Assembly: GCA_009746045.1 (NCBI GenBank) | Contig: RPFO01000080.1 | Location: forward strand, 11,902,670-11,966,669 | Source: Mesostigma viride | Taxonomy: Eukaryota; Streptophyta; Mesostigmatophyceae; Mesostigmatales; Mesostigmataceae | DNA length: 64,000 nucleotides | Direction of reading: 5' to 3' | Part shown: positions 31,167 through 45,243 of the stretch, piece by piece | How the letters are laid out: every line of letters begins with the position of its first letter | Numbering within the stretch: the stretch's first letter is position 1 | Notes under the pieces: generated by a model | Told to the model about the DNA's origin: nothing | The model's database searches: none | Seen by the model: the letters and a program-made list of their open reading frames with translations, nothing else | Made by a program: the position numbers and the translations under genes

Positions 31167-31360
31167 AGCACATATTCCCGTGGATGGATGGAGGGGGGGA
31201 CAAAGCCGCGAAACCGAACTAATCTAACTCTAAGCTAATCTAATCTAGAAAACCCTACCTATTCTAGAGAGGGGGCATATGAGCCTATAATACATTCTAA
31301 GCTACTTCCTGCAAGGGTGGGAATGTAAACGACCCTTGCTCTAGGTGCCCCACACATCAA
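31167..31360 (-). mobile_element. Remaining 3' UTR fragments
   Basis: Pieces homologous to LINE 3' UTR (atctaatctagaaaa...) and to the half-LINE 3' UTR (gcaagggtgggaatgtaaac). They end near 31360, after which sequence character changes. Confidence 0.5.
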
Positions 31361-31588
31361 ACTTTTCCCGCGGAGGGCCGGCCGGAAAATTCTTTTCGAC
31401 TTGCCCGACTGAGCTGGACGGTACGGACCAAATTTCGGTGCAAATTGAGGCCAAAAAGCTATGTCGGCTGATTTAATGGCGGTGACCTTGATGGAGGCAT
31501 TTAAGCATTATTAACGCTGGAAAATTTTGCTGCACATGCTCCGAGATGTGCGATCGCTCATGATATTTTTTTTTCTATTTTACCGACG

Positions 31589-34070
31589 TGCTGCAAGCTG
31601 AAAAAAATATTCGCGCGGGGGTGGGTACGAGCCTGCCGACCCTTTTGCGGGCTGCTGTCCGCAGATGCAAAAAAGTACACCATCGCGTTACTCCATCCAC
31701 CACTGGGTTCGCGTGCGATAAGAGCGAATTTCTCTTCTTTGGTAAGTCTATTTTAGCGTTACCACGAGCTTTTTTCGAAAAATTTTCAGTTCGGTTTATT
31801 TCCTCGTTAAATCTGCTAGTGGGTGCTTCGGAGCTCTAAAACCCCTGAAATCCACCGCCCCCCCTCCTCCCCCTGATGCTTCATTGTATTGCTCAGATCA
31901 TCATGAATTCGACGGAAGGCAACCTGCGCTATTGCTACCGGTGTGACAAGCTACGACGGCGCACCTCAGATGGCGATCTCACGTATGGCGGCCTGCCCCG
32001 CACGATTCACCCCAGCAAGTACGTAAACTGCGACTTAAAGCTGCAGATTTTTTGCGCTGTCAACGTCCGCCCGTGGCAGGTCTTGTACAATCTTAAGGCG
32101 GCGGCTGCCATGGGATGGAAACCGTTTGCGAACAAATACTTTGTTATCTCTCCTTGCCCCCGTGAGGCGTTTGATACAATGTTCAAGCACGTAGGGGAGG
32201 GCGCAGCCGATCGGCCGCAGGGAAGGTGCCATGGCAACTTCAAGGAAAATGCAACGAAGGTCAAGCGCGTGTTAACGGATTTGAACGAAATAGAAGACCT
32301 GTTGAGGGCAGGTGACACCAGCAAGGTAGCCACAGTGTGGGCAGGGGCTAGGGTGATGGTGGATAGCACTCTTCCTGTTATTGTGCCCCCCTTGACAGCC
32401 ACCTGGGCATCCACTTCCCATGGAGAGTGCTCCCTCAAGATAACATTTTCTACCATGGCCATGCCCCCCCCCACACCCACGCATGCATGCCAGCCCCCCC
32501 CCACACCCACGCATGCATGCCAGCTCCCCCCCACACCCACACATGCATGCCAGCCCCCCCCACACGCACGCATGCATGCCAGCCCCCCCCCACACCCACG
32601 CATGCATGGCAGCCCCCCCCCACACCCATGCATGCATGCCAGCCTCCCCCCACACCCACGTATGCATGCCAGCCCCCCACCCACCCACACATGCATGCAT
32701 GCCCCCCCCCCACACCCACGCATGCATGCCAGCCCCCCCCACACCCACGCATGCATGCTAGCCCCCCCCCCCACACACGCATGCATGCCAGCCCCCCCCA
32801 CACCCACGCATGCATGCCAGCCCCCCCCCACACCCACGCATGCATGCCAGCCCCCCCCCACACCCACGCATGCATGCCAGCCCCCCCCACACCCACGCAT
32901 GCATGCCAGCCCACCCCCCACACCCACGCATGCATGCCAGCCCCCCACCACACCCGCGCACGCATGCATGCCAGCCCCCCACCCACCCACGCATGCATGC
33001 CAGCCCCCCCCACACCCACGCATGCATGCCAGCCCACCACCACCACACCCACGCATGCATGCCAGCTCCCCCCCCACATCCACGCATGCATGCCAGCCCC
33101 ACCCACCCCCCGCATGCATGCCAGCCCCCCCCCCCCCCGCATGCATACCAGCCCCCCCCACACCCACGCATGCATGCCAGCCCACCCCACACACCCACGC
33201 ATGCATGCCAGCCCCCCACACACCCGCGCATGCATGCATGCCAGCCCCCCCAGACACCCACGCGTGCATGCCAGCCCCCCCCACACCCACGCATGCATGC
33301 CAGGCCCCCCCATACCCACATATGCATGCCAGCTCCCTCCCACACGCACGCATGCATGCCAGCCCCCCCCCCACCCACGCATGCATGCCAGCCCCCCCCC
33401 CACACCCACGCATGCATGCCAGCCCCCCCCACACCCCCGCATGCATGCCAGCCCCCCCCCACATCCACGCATGCATGCCAGCCCCCCCCACCCCCCCGCA
33501 TGCATGCCAGCCCCCCCACCCCCCGCATGCATACCAGCCCCCCCCACACCCACGCATGCATGCCAGCCCCCCCCCACACCCACGCATGCATGCCAGCCCC
33601 CCCAGACACCCGCGCACGCATGCATGCCAGCCCCCCCAGAGACCCACGCATGCATGCCAGCCCCCCCCACACCCACGCATGCATGCCAGGCCCCCCCCCC
33701 CACCCACGTATGCATGCCAGCTCCCCCCACACACCCACGCATGCATGCCAGGCCCCCCCCACACCCACGTATGCATGCCAGCTCCCCCCCCACGCACGCA
33801 TGCATGCCAGCCCCCCCCCCCACACGCATGCATGCCAGCCCCCCCCCACACCCACGCATGCATGCCAGCCCCCCCCCCACATCCACGCATGCGGATGGGC
33901 GCCTGGCCTCGAACAAGAAGGGCAAGACCAAGGGTGTGCTGCTGCAAGTAGTGACAACGGAGCAGCGCAGGACTCCACTAGATCACATGCCAGGCCTCCA
34001 GCGCAGCCCAAGTAGGAGAGAGAGGCAGATGATAAAGCGGCAGCAGGCTGTACCAATGCTGGAGTCTTAG
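31589..34070 (+). CDS. Unrecognised split gene interrupted by a minisatellite
   Basis: A likely model has exon 31589(?)-31741 (donor gtaagt), exon 31897-32325 (acceptor ttgctcag, donor gtagcc) and a last exon from about 33890 to the stop at 34068-34070. The middle exon reads NSTEGNLRYCYRCDKLRRRT, then GGLPRTIHPSKYVNCDLKLQ, and later WKPFANKYFVISPCPREAF, with evenly spread, protein-like composition and several Cys (CYRC). The last exon is basic (LASNKKGKTKGVLLQ). Phase agrees between the first two exons. I do not recognise a family. An unspliced start at ATG 31876 or 31903 is also possible. A decayed transposon gene is an alternative. Confidence 0.35.
32457..33890. repeat. 27-30-bp minisatellite, about 50 copies
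   Basis: The unit is cacccacgcatgcatgccag plus a C run of variable length (6-12). Length variation of the C run shifts frames, yet all six frames remain mostly open, giving long Pro/His/Cys/Met frames that are artefacts. It fills the putative second intron of the gene at 31589-34070. Confidence 0.93.
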
Positions 34071-36221
34071 GCAGTGGCATGGTGTTTTATACAATCATGG
34101 TGCTGCCCCAGCAATATGCATGCATGGATGGCTGTAGTGGTGTGCTCTGACTCACTCCTTATTGCTGCCATGATTGGTTGCTCTTTGGCGCGCCTTGATG
34201 CACGGTGGCGCCTTGTAAGCATGTGTTTGTTTAGCATGTAATCAGCTTGTGTAATCAGTACTTAACTCATGTGTTATGCATCGAAACGACCACTTCTACA
34301 GACATGTATAAATTAACATCATATACAGCATGTGACCTAACTGTGTTTGATCATTTGATTTGCTAATTATGCATCAAAATCGAGTGATAACGTCATATTT
34401 AATGCTTTTTTCTGTCACAAATTGAGCTTCTTACCACGCCAAACTTTTTTCATGATCTATCATGCATATCTTAAGCGTGCTTGTAAAGTTTTTGCATGGT
34501 TTAAAATGATTAAATCTTTCTATACATTTAAAATTGTATAATAAAGCAAAAAAATGGGATGTTTATGCTGCCAAACGTCACAAACACATCAAAAGCTCGA
34601 TGCAAACTGAGTCCTGTCAATGTAAGCATGTTCATCCATCATAGTTCAGTTTATGTTCAAGTTTCCATGTCCATAGGATAGCATTCGATGTCATTTACAT
34701 GCCCCTCCATAGGCCAAAATGTCAAAAATCATGTACCTTATGCTGTTATACGTCACAGTTAACCTTGCCAGGGTTGTCCGATGACCCCCAATTTTGGGGG
34801 GTAAACACTACCATATATGTGCTCGCTTGGGCCCAAAACCTGGGTTCAACATGTTTTAGCAAGCCAGTCAAATAATTTTTTGGCCAGAAAGTGCCAAAAA
34901 AATTTCATGTGAAGAATATCACGGCCCAGGCGCTCCCATGTCTAATACTCCGTTTCTAAACTCCAGACTATAATCAAAATCGTCCACAAAAATTTCCTGG
35001 CTTGATTCGTACCACCATTGCTAATACACTAACATGTTTGTGCCAAAATCGACCCTCCGCGAGCAGGCGATCTGCGACCCATTTGTGTTGTGCCGCTGTG
35101 CTACAGCGCTACACATAAAAACTTGCGCAGAAAATTTTCACAGCCTTTAAGCATAACTAACAACCTTTCGTTTTTGCTACTGGGCGCCCGAAATGATAAA
35201 CGCACGTGAAAACGCCGGCCACGATTGTCAGGTCGCCATATCCACCTCACATCATTCCCGCACCCACTTTTTCGCTCCAAAATCGGTTATATTTTTGGTC
35301 GAGGTACCTACTTTCCCGCGCATCTACCCGGTACCCGGGTACGGAATCCGGGTGCCATGTGCCGGTACCACGGGTCGGGTACATCATGCCGGGTACTGTC
35401 CACATGGGGTTCGGACCATATAGTGACCCCCCCTACCCGGTACCTCGGTTATAGTGACCTCTAGGACAAATTAGGACAAAGTCCTAAATTAAGGACCGTG
35501 AGTGGATTAACACTAGCCTGTGCAGTTTCTGTGTCATTTCATGTTGTGAATGCATTGATGGCATGCCTATGATTATAATAAACTGCTTTTAAAAGGCCAG
35601 GGCCAACTGAGTTGTGTAAATGGTTGATAATGCATTATATATGTCTCCAACCCCATGTGCACTGTACCCCCTTGGGGGGAGGGGGGGGTATTTATAGCAC
35701 CTGTGGGGCATGGATAGTTGGATATATGACCAACCTCATGACGACCCCCGTGATGTTTAACATAAAAGCATGCTTCCTTCCAAGGGTGGGCCAGAAAATA
35801 GTATTAGGCTAGATACTCTCATACTTACAAAGATACCCTAACTCAGTCCGTTCTGGTGGTTCCAGTTGAGACAGTTGAAGGGTTAAGCTTAGGTTCTTTG
35901 TTCAGGCCACCAAAACCCCCTGCGTTGGTTGATCGTGTACGCACCATCAACGGCAGCGCATTGATCGATGCTTGAAAATGAAGCTGACACTTGGGCAGCA
36001 TCACGCCCCTTGGAACCTCGCCTAGTTGTTTGCTTTTGTATGTAACACCTCATTTCCGGCCCTTGCCTGCACACAGTTAGTCACCGAGGTGGTCGGTTCG
36101 GTCGGTCACAAGATATGCGCCGGGCGCACAGCCATCCCAACAACCGAGTCTTAAAGTGAGATTCTCATCGTGAGCAGGTTCATTCCCACATCACCCTTTG
36201 ACGCCATGGTGCTAGAGGCGA
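34071..36221. other. AT-richer intergenic region, nothing recognised
   Basis: No frame with a motif. A GGTACC/CCGGGTA-rich stretch at 35320-35450 and a gene-poor character throughout. It lies between the unrecognised gene (+) and the IMPACT gene (-). Confidence 0.4.
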
Positions 36222-36482
36222 AAGCCATAGAAGGGCATAGAAGGGCATAGGAGGGCATAGGAGGGCATAGAAGGGCATAGAAGGGCATAGAAGCGCATAG
36301 AAGGGCATAGAAGCCCATAGACGGGCATAGAAGGGCATAGGAGGGCATAGGAGGGCATAGAAGGGCATAGGAGGGCATAGGAGGGCATAGGAGGGCATAG
36401 GAGGGCATAGAAGCCCATAGACGGGCATAGAAGGGCATTGAAGGGCATAGGAGGGCATAGAAGCGCAGAGAAGCGCATAGAA
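36222..36482. repeat. 10-bp minisatellite, about 26 copies
   Basis: The unit is ataggagggc / atagaagggc, with a few acgggc and aagccc variants. Confidence 0.92.
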
Positions 36483-36495
36483 GAAATAACTAATC

Positions 36496-36633
36496 CATGC
36501 AACTGCCATGCAACTGCCATGCAACTGCCATGCAACTGCCATGCAACTGCCATGCAACTGCCATGCAACTGCCATGCAACTGCCATGCAACTGCCATGCA
36601 ACTGCCATGCAACTGCCATGCAACTGCCATGCA
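36496..36633. repeat. 11-bp minisatellite, about 12 copies
   Basis: The unit is catgcaactgc, nearly perfect. Frames reading HATAMQLPCNC and HGSCMAVAWQL are artefacts. Confidence 0.93.
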
Positions 36634-37009
36634 ACTTCGGGCATACAGGCCGGGTCTATCTTTACAGGCACGGTGTGCTGTGCTGGTATCCTCGTACGGC
36701 GTGATGCTGCCAGGCAACACCCGACCAGATAGGGCTATGCGAGGGAATCTAATGGACAACCGCACAAGAAAGAGAATGGGGCATGAGCCCGACTAACATG
36801 TTGCGGTGCGGCATAGCATAGCATACCTTTCCGCTTCATCATATAAGCGAACACCTCAGGAAGTACCTTTCCTTCAGCGCGGCAATAACACACGTACTCA
36901 ACACACGTACTCTTCCGGTACTTCCGTGCCCTTCCTGCGTGTGTAGGTTAAGGCACGCAGTAAGGGCTTGTTACGCGCGGCGGCAACAAGGATCGACAAC
37001 CATGCCTAC

Positions 37010-40000
37010 CTTTCGGCTTGTGTCCTGCGCCTCTCCGGTCTTCCTTCCCCTTGGCGGCGATGAACCCCTGCGCGTCCAGCAGCTCCCTCGCTGCGTTGTT
37101 GATGAACTTGAAGCGGTCGGGGCCCAGCAGCACGCCACCAAACCACCGCGAGACGACCACGACCTGCACGTTCTCAAATAAAGCGCGTTCCCAATCATCA
37201 CGTTCCCATGATGCCAAGTACAGCATGGGGCCCTGTTGTAGCATCAGGGGGAAACATATGCTGCTCCCTCCCTACGCATAGCGCACGCCCACCACAAACT
37301 GATGTGCCCTGCCTAAGAGCTCATAACGAGAAAGCTGACCATGACCATGCTGCATCCGTATAATCACATGGAATCGCCGTGCCCCCACCCAACAGAATGC
37401 GCACACCCACCACAAGGTGCCACGCCTCACCCCAGAGCTCACAAGGACCAGTTACAGCAGTAGGGTGCCCCCACCCACCACATTGCGAGCGTCCACCACT
37501 TGCAGCAGGTGGAGCAGGCGACCGCCCGCCGCCGCCTCGCCGTCATCATCGCTGTCTTGGGCGACCTGGTGAGGAAGAAAGCAGGCAAAGAGGGGTAGCA
37601 ACAAAAGGTCGGGTATTGATTCCTGTCAATCGTCACCGGTGTCTTGGGCGACCTGGTGTCATAGGCAGAGTGCAGGCAAACAAGGGCAGCATCACAAACA
37701 ACAGGTAAACAAGGGCAGACGGTTTAGTTCCTGTCATCATCCTCGCTGTCCTGCGCCACCTGGCGGAATAAGGCAGGTAAGGCAACATTTGCGTAGATAA
37801 CAACCGTTAGTAACACGAATACCGAAAACGGACCACAACCTGCCGCATGCGACGATGAGCAGGCAAGGGGCAACGGTTAATATACCACACAGCTACTAAG
37901 AGCAATGGTAACGAATAGCGGCGCACTATTTCATAACATGCTTTGTCAACGCAGGGTTAACAAAACATAGCACGAGTGCCTTTGGTCAACCCTGCGTTAT
38001 CAAAACGTGTTGCAAAATAGCGCAGCTATTTCGTTGGCAGTAGCACAGAAAGAAAAGTCACAGTATCCTGCGTCATCGTCGTCGCTGTCCTGCATGATGA
38101 GCAGGACAGCCCAGGGTAACACAAATAAAGATACCCGTGGGCACCTTCTGCACAGGCAAGGCAGTATACTAGAGCCGTGTGCAATAGTAGTCCCTCCCTA
38201 ATATCCGTGTCGCTCTCCTGCGCAACCTAGCCTCTCCCGACCACTCGGGAAAATCCACCGGAGAAGGAAAAACAAAACATAGGTCAGAGACGGTGGGGAA
38301 GAAAGACTGCAGGGAGGAAGGCACGGCGGCACACGTCTGGTCAGAATCATGCGAGGATGGTCGCATGCGAGGATGACCATGAAGATACCATGAATTGGCA
38401 CACCCGTGGCTAACAATATGGAAAAGGGCCAGGCCCGCTGCGCCCCCCCCCCACGCCCGTCTCCACCCCCTACCCACCACGCCCGTCTCCTCCAGCCCCC
38501 ACCCCCCACGCCTGCCTCCAGTCCACCCCCCACCCCCCACGCCCGTCTCCTCCAGCCCCCACCCCCCACGCCCGTCTCCTCCAGCCCCCACCCACCACGC
38601 CCGTCTCCTCGACGCAGTATCGATACGCCATGATGTTGTGTGTGGCCTCGGCGATGCGCTTGTCCGACAGCAGCTCATCCATCACGCGTGTGACCTGAGT
38701 GGTTGCGGTTGGGCACCCACAGTAGCATGTATATATATAGCCCGACCCACGCACATAGCACACGGGTAACTTGCAGCAGCTCTTCCATCACGTGTGCGTG
38801 TGCATTTGTGTGCGTGTGCTTGTGTGTGCGCGCGTCTGTGTGTATGTGTATGCGTGTCCGGGTTGGCAAATACACCGTACTGAGCTGCGAAAAATACGGG
38901 AGTATGTGTACCGAACGCCGTGAAACCCCCCCCCCGCGTATTTTCGACGGTACGGGAACTGGACTTTTGCGGGGTACCAGCGGGCAGCGCGGTGCCTGTA
39001 CTGGGGTCTTGGCGGGGTGTTTCACTCCCCGTTCGAGATTTTTACTCACACTAGATGCGAACGGTTCTTTCCGTCAAGCGCAAGCCTTACAAATCATGGC
39101 CTAGGAATAATTCTAGTTGTAAGTTGGTGCGAAAGCCAACATTAATGCATTATGTCAGCATATGCGACGCGCAAGTGAAGGTGTGATACTGGTCGTTATG
39201 CTGCAATATAGCGAGGTGCGGTCAGGCCAGTGCGACAGCGATTTTCAGTTAGCAGCCGTGCATAATTGTGCCAAAGGTCCTGAGTGGGATTATGAGGTAA
39301 AAACGAAAGAACAAATAAGAAATCCTCATATGGTCAAACCGGTTTCCGTGACGAAGTACCACTGGCTCGCAGTTTGCAACAAGAACTTTTCGTGCGTCTA
39401 CCTCATCATCGACTCTTCTTCATCATGGCTACAGATTGCCAAACGGCTGGTTACCACAGACGAGATGGCTGCCAAGCTGCTGGTCGCCGAGACGTTTAGA
39501 TGGGATTAAATGCAGGGCACATGCGGATGTTTTTAACCAATAAGCACACCAAATGTTCTCAACCAATACGCACCAACGTCACGAACGAGCATGCTATATT
39601 GTGTGATGAAGTTGGAAATGACGAAGTTTGGTAATTATTATCCGTGCTGGTAGTGTTCTTCATATGGATGCACTGCAACCCTTAAACAGTCACGTATTTT
39701 GGGCCCGCGTACTTTGGGGCCCGAAGTGTATAATATTGTAAGTATATAATATTGTATTTTCAGGCCCCACGTATTGACGCGCGTACCGTATTTGCCAACC
39801 CCGATGCGTGTGGTTGTGGGTGTGTGCATGCGCCAGTGTGTGCGTGTGTGTCTGTGTGTGTGGTTGAGTGCTCGATGCATGAATGTTCACAATGTGTGCG
39901 TTTGGTGGCAGCAGCAGCGGCGCAGAGGCGGCCCACCATGTGGGGATGGTATGGGAGTGCGGGTGGGCATGTGCGTACATGTGTCCAGAACAAACGATAG

Positions 40001-43000
40001 ACACAGGGGCGGATACTCAAACACACGTGCACCATGGGGGGCGGGTGACAGCATGTTCCTGTGTGTGCTTGTTGGCAGCAAATGCACAGGCACGGTCCAC
40101 CAGCTGCAACCATCGTAGCGGGAGGCACCAGCGTGAGGCCATGCCGACCGCCCAACCCAAGTCACGCGATCCGCTCGCCACCAAGGCGGCATGCCAACGC
40201 AGTACAGCTCGATGATACTGCGACGTCACTCGGGGGCATCGCTGCCTACGAGGGCGGCTGACAGAATGGGTCCAATGTAGGACGTGTCCAAAACATGCAA
40301 TACCCCGTGTTGTGGCAGCAAGCAGCATGGTCGCACCTGGTCCATGGACGTTACAGGCGCCAGGTGTGCCTGGAACTTGCCTGCACGGCCGAGGCAGGAT
40401 GTGCAACATGACAGGATGCCGCATGACAGGACCACAGCACAAGATGAAGGCAGTAGTACATGGGGAGGTTCAGTGTGGTTGAACTAGGAATGTGCGTGCG
40501 TGCAGTAGACTCAGCTAGCTCAAAGAACAGGAAGGGGGGGGGAGGGGGGAGAGGGGGGGGAGGGGGAAGGAGCTGGGAGGGAGGGAGGGACACAGATCCA
40601 TGCACTAAACCCAGAACGTGCAAACCGGCCTGCTATGTTATGTTGTAGATCCCAGTCTATCAAAGCAAAGGGGGGGGAAGCATGCACATTGGATGCAAGC
40701 CAGCCGCAAGACGTGGGATCAAGGACGAGAGAACACACATCGAGGGCATGGTGCGTGACGAGCTTTTCGCAAGCATAAGCTGGCCAGAACGCGGTCTGCT
40801 TCGCCGTGCGCAAAGTGCCGGTTTGTTCCACGTGCACCAAACGATAGCTACCGGGTCCAAACGAGCATAGCCCGGACAAGGCACACATTCCACCAACAGA
40901 GATTAGACATACAAGGGAAGGGAAGTGAGGTATTCTCATGCCATGTGGCGCATCAGCCACTGATTCGGTGCGTGCCACCCAGCAAATATCGCCTGGGGTG
41001 GAGAGAGAGGTAAACCGCTGATAAAAGCCAGAAGCAACACAATCCTCACCTCGCAAAACAAAAACCCTTTAGATAAGGCTAGGCATGCTGAACCCACTTC
41101 CTTGCTTGTCCCACTCTACGCTCCCCCAGCCCCCCTATGCCCCCCTACTCTGCCCTCGCACAAGGCTCTGCTCCGCCCCCTTCCCTCCGCCCCTACCCAC
41201 TTTTCCGCTCCACAAACGGCTCCCCGTGGACGATGCCGAGTGACGCCTCTGCCCCTCCCCCGGCTGCCCCTGCCGCTGCGGACCCGTTCACCCTGGCCGA
41301 TGCGCCGCTGTCCTTTCGGCTGCGCGGCGGCGATACCAGTAACAGGACAGCCGGTGTTGCAGTGCCGAATATGCACGAAAGTAGAGAACAATTGGCATAT
41401 CAAGAGATACCCGCGAAAGTACAAATATCCACGCCAGTATCATCCCATTGGGTGGAAAGCAAGAGAAGGCTGGCCGAAAGAAATTTCCTACCATCGGCAG
41501 GCCAACCACATCCCCTACACCAGCAGGCCCAATGAGCCGCACACCGTGTTTCTGTCCTAGTCAGATATGAAACAAAGGAGCCGCACACCACGTTTCTCTC
41601 CTAGGCAGATGTGACACAAAGTAGGAGTCCCTACAGGGGGGTGATGTTCCTAGAAGAGAGCATCGCGCACACATGATCACCTACAGGACAATCGGTATTC
41701 CCTACAACAATTTTAATGCATCACTCCAAGCATGCTGTGGCGCCCCTACATCTCAAGGGCTGTATGACTACTCTCTGTCAGTTGTCACAATACTTTCCGA
41801 CACGCCCCGAGTGCTGTAGAGTGACCATAACCCCTGCCTCTCATATCCTATCTATAGCATGCCCTTTACAGGGCAATTATGGTCATGTAGTGTTTCCCCT
41901 CACCTGCCCGCAAACTGCTACCTTATGGGCCTTGCCACCTTCTGGGCCATCGCCACCGGCATAGCATGTACCTGTTTCCCCCCCATGCCCTCACATACTC
42001 GCGTGTGTTCTTCTGGCTGGAGGATCCCATCTTCCCATTCCCATCTCCTCCCCACTCGCATCCTGTCCAGGTCCCTTCCATCGCACGTCGCTACTATCAC
42101 ACGCGCCAGTCATGGTTCTTAGGGTCGTTTGATCACCACCCCCTGGACGCCTCACCTTTGGGCCGCAGCCATCGGCGCTATAAGCATCGGCGTTATAAGC
42201 ATTCAATCCTCCAGCGCTCTCTACTGCGCAAAACGCCCCACCCGCCGCCGCCGCCACATTGCTAGCATCTACTCCCCTACCATCTTCTCGCACCCTATAT
42301 ACAGATACCCCATCTACCCACCTCTGCGCTGCGGCCATTACTATTACTAGAGTATTCTGACACTGCTTCTCCTTCTCTGTGCGGCTCCTGCCCTGCCCCG
42401 CCGCAGCAACCCCATTGCACTCATTCGATGCCAGCACCCCGATCGCAACAATCCGCTCCCGTTCCATCTTCTCGCCACCTGCATACATGCGCCCCCCCAC
42501 TTCTGCGTTGCGGCAACTGCAGCTGTCAATAATCCCATAATTATCCCACAAGGGCAAATGCTCTGCGGCTCCCCGACGGGACTGCGCGACTAATGGATTA
42601 ACTAATTAATTAATCAATCAGTTAATCAAATAAGTAATCGATTAGAAAATATCCCTTCACTATTTCCCCGCACCACCCCACAGCTGCGCCGCAGCCATGG
42701 TCACTGCAAGCAGTCCTACAATACTCCCCCCACCGCTGCGCCGCAGCCATGGTCACTGCAAGCAGTCCTACAATACTCCCCCCACCGCTGCGCCACAGTC
42801 ATGGTCACTGCAAGCAGTCCTACAATACTCCCCCCACCGCTGCGCCACAGTCATGGTCACTGCAAGCAGTCCTACAATACTCCCCCACCGCTGCGCCACA
42901 GTCATGGTCACTGCAAGCAGTCCTACAATACTCCCCCCACCGCTGCGCCACAGTCATGGTCACTGCAAGCAGTCCTACAATACTCCCCCCACCGCTGCGC

Positions 43001-45211
43001 CACAGTCATGGTCACTGCAAGCAGTCCTACAATACTCCCCCCACCGCTGCGCCACAGTCATGGTCACTGCAAGCAGTCCTACAATACTCCCCCACCGCTC
43101 CGCCACAGTCATGGTCACTGCAAGCAGTCCTACAATACTCCCCCCACTGCTGCGCCACAGTCATGGTCACTGCAAGCAGTCCTACAATACTCCCCCACCG
43201 CTGCGCCACAGTCATGGTCACTGCAAGCAGTCCTACAATACTCCCCCCACCGCTCCGCCACAGTCATGGTCACTGCAAGCAGTCCTACAATACTCCCCCC
43301 ACCGCTGCGCCGCAGTCATGGTCACTGCAAGCAGTCCTACAATACTCCCCCCACTGCTGCGCCGCAGTCATGGTCACTGCAAGCAGTCCTACAATACTCC
43401 CCCCACCGCTGCGCCACAGTCATGGTCACTGCAAGCAGTCCTACAGTACTCCCCCACCTCTGCGCCTCCTGCGCGAACCGCCCCGCCTTGAGCAGCCGCT
43501 CAAACGCCTCGTCATCCAGCGACGCCACGTGTCCTATCGCCGACGGCTCCACCCACACGGCGCCATCAGGCCCTTGTGCCATCGGCCCATTGGCGTGGTA
43601 TGAGCCAGAGTAAAGCTCGGCGCCCCGACGGCTGGCATCCGCGCCGCCCCTGGCAGCGCCGGGCCCCTTGCCGTTGGCAAGCGGCTGCGAGGCGCTGATC
43701 TCCCACAGCACGTCTTGTTGCTGGTGCAGGACGAGACAGCGAGGGGGGGAACACACGGCATGAATGGGGGAGGTTGGAACGCGGCACGTTGTTGCTGGTG
43801 GAGGATGAGGCAGCGAGGGGGGAACACACGGCATGAATGGGGGAGGTTGGAACGCGGCACGTTGTTGCTGGTGGAGGATGAGGCAGCGAGGGGGGAACAC
43901 ACGGCATGAATGGGGGAGGTTGGAACGGGGCAGTGAGGGGAGGGTGGCAGACCATGCGAGGCGAGGTGTTTGTGGCGTTGCAGGGGCGGCCGTGCAGGGC
44001 CAGTGGTGAAGAGGTGGTTGCTCAGCCGCGAGGGTTCAAGGGTGGCGTGAAGCGCTGCCAAGTCGGGGATGGCAAGCCTACACTACAATTATAGTAAGCA
44101 ATTTTTAAAAAATCATACTCTTCAGTTTTGGATTATATGATTACAGTATTTGCTGCATAGACATAGTAGTAGTTGAATTCGGTGTGCCCCTTTCGGCCGT
44201 CACAATTCGATGTGCCCCTGTCGGCCGCCACAATTCACTCGGGTTTGCTATGAGCCTCGTACGCGATGAATGGTTGTCTATCTACCACCGCCCACCCCTG
44301 GCATCCGCCACCTTCCGTCTCCGCTACGCGCCCAGGGACCTGCAGACTTGCGCACGATGAAACCTTCCTCACATGGTACTTTCTCCTAGGTAAAACACCT
44401 TTTATCAAATACGCTTAACCTTAAAAACAAACAGGGAAACCAGAATGCAATACTCAGGGCCTCCGCGAGCCACTGGATCCGATGACACACAGGAAAGGGG
44501 CGCAACGACATACTGTAGTAGGATAAAACCGTACTACTGTTATAGTATACAAGCCTTGATGCATCGCAATACCCAATACCCAGGTACTCACCTTGAGCCA
44601 CTCAATGCACTGGTAGAGGCACGGCTCACCCCCGCTCGCCCTCGCCATCTCGTCCAATTCGGCCAATGCCCAGCCACAGAGGCCAGCATGAGCTCCCGAT
44701 GTGTCCGCATGTCCGCCACTCCTGCCCACAAGTCCCTCCCCCACTGCCCCCACCGTGGTCCCCCCCGTGGCCATCTCGCGGGCCATCCGCAGCGACTCAT
44801 GGGGAACCAGCCGCATGGCGGGCACGCCCTGGGACGGGTACCCAGGGGGCAGCGCTGCGAGGAAGAGGATGCTTTGCTCGTGCGGGTCATGGAACCACCC
44901 TGGGGGGCTGACAGCGCCGCTGGGGTGCCCACCCGCGGCGCCGAAGACGTCCGCGGAAGACTGGACGGCATCGTCCGCAAGTCGCACCCGCACCTGCCGT
45001 GGACGTGGACCCCGTGCCATGACCATGTGTGATGGGGGGCATGGACATCCCACGGCGCAACCAGGGGTGGGCATCACACGGGGCAGGGATCCCACGGCGC
45101 ACCAGGACCGGGGACCAAGCCCTTGCGAAGCAGGTGCCAGGGCCACAACCACAGGCGGTGGTGAGCATGCAGCCATGTGGCGGTGGTGGTGGCAGTGGCG
45201 GTGGCGGTGGC

Positions 45212-45243
<32 letters not shown>

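Noticed and set aside
32007-34080. Several 400-690-residue frames rich in His, Ala, Pro, Gly or Met
   Set aside because: Shadows of the 27-30-bp minisatellite; C-run length changes shift frames freely.
40682-40870. 62-aa plus-strand frame reading GIKDERTHIEGMVRDELFAS
   Set aside because: Looks protein-like but is short, has no family match and lies in an IMPACT intron on the opposite strand.
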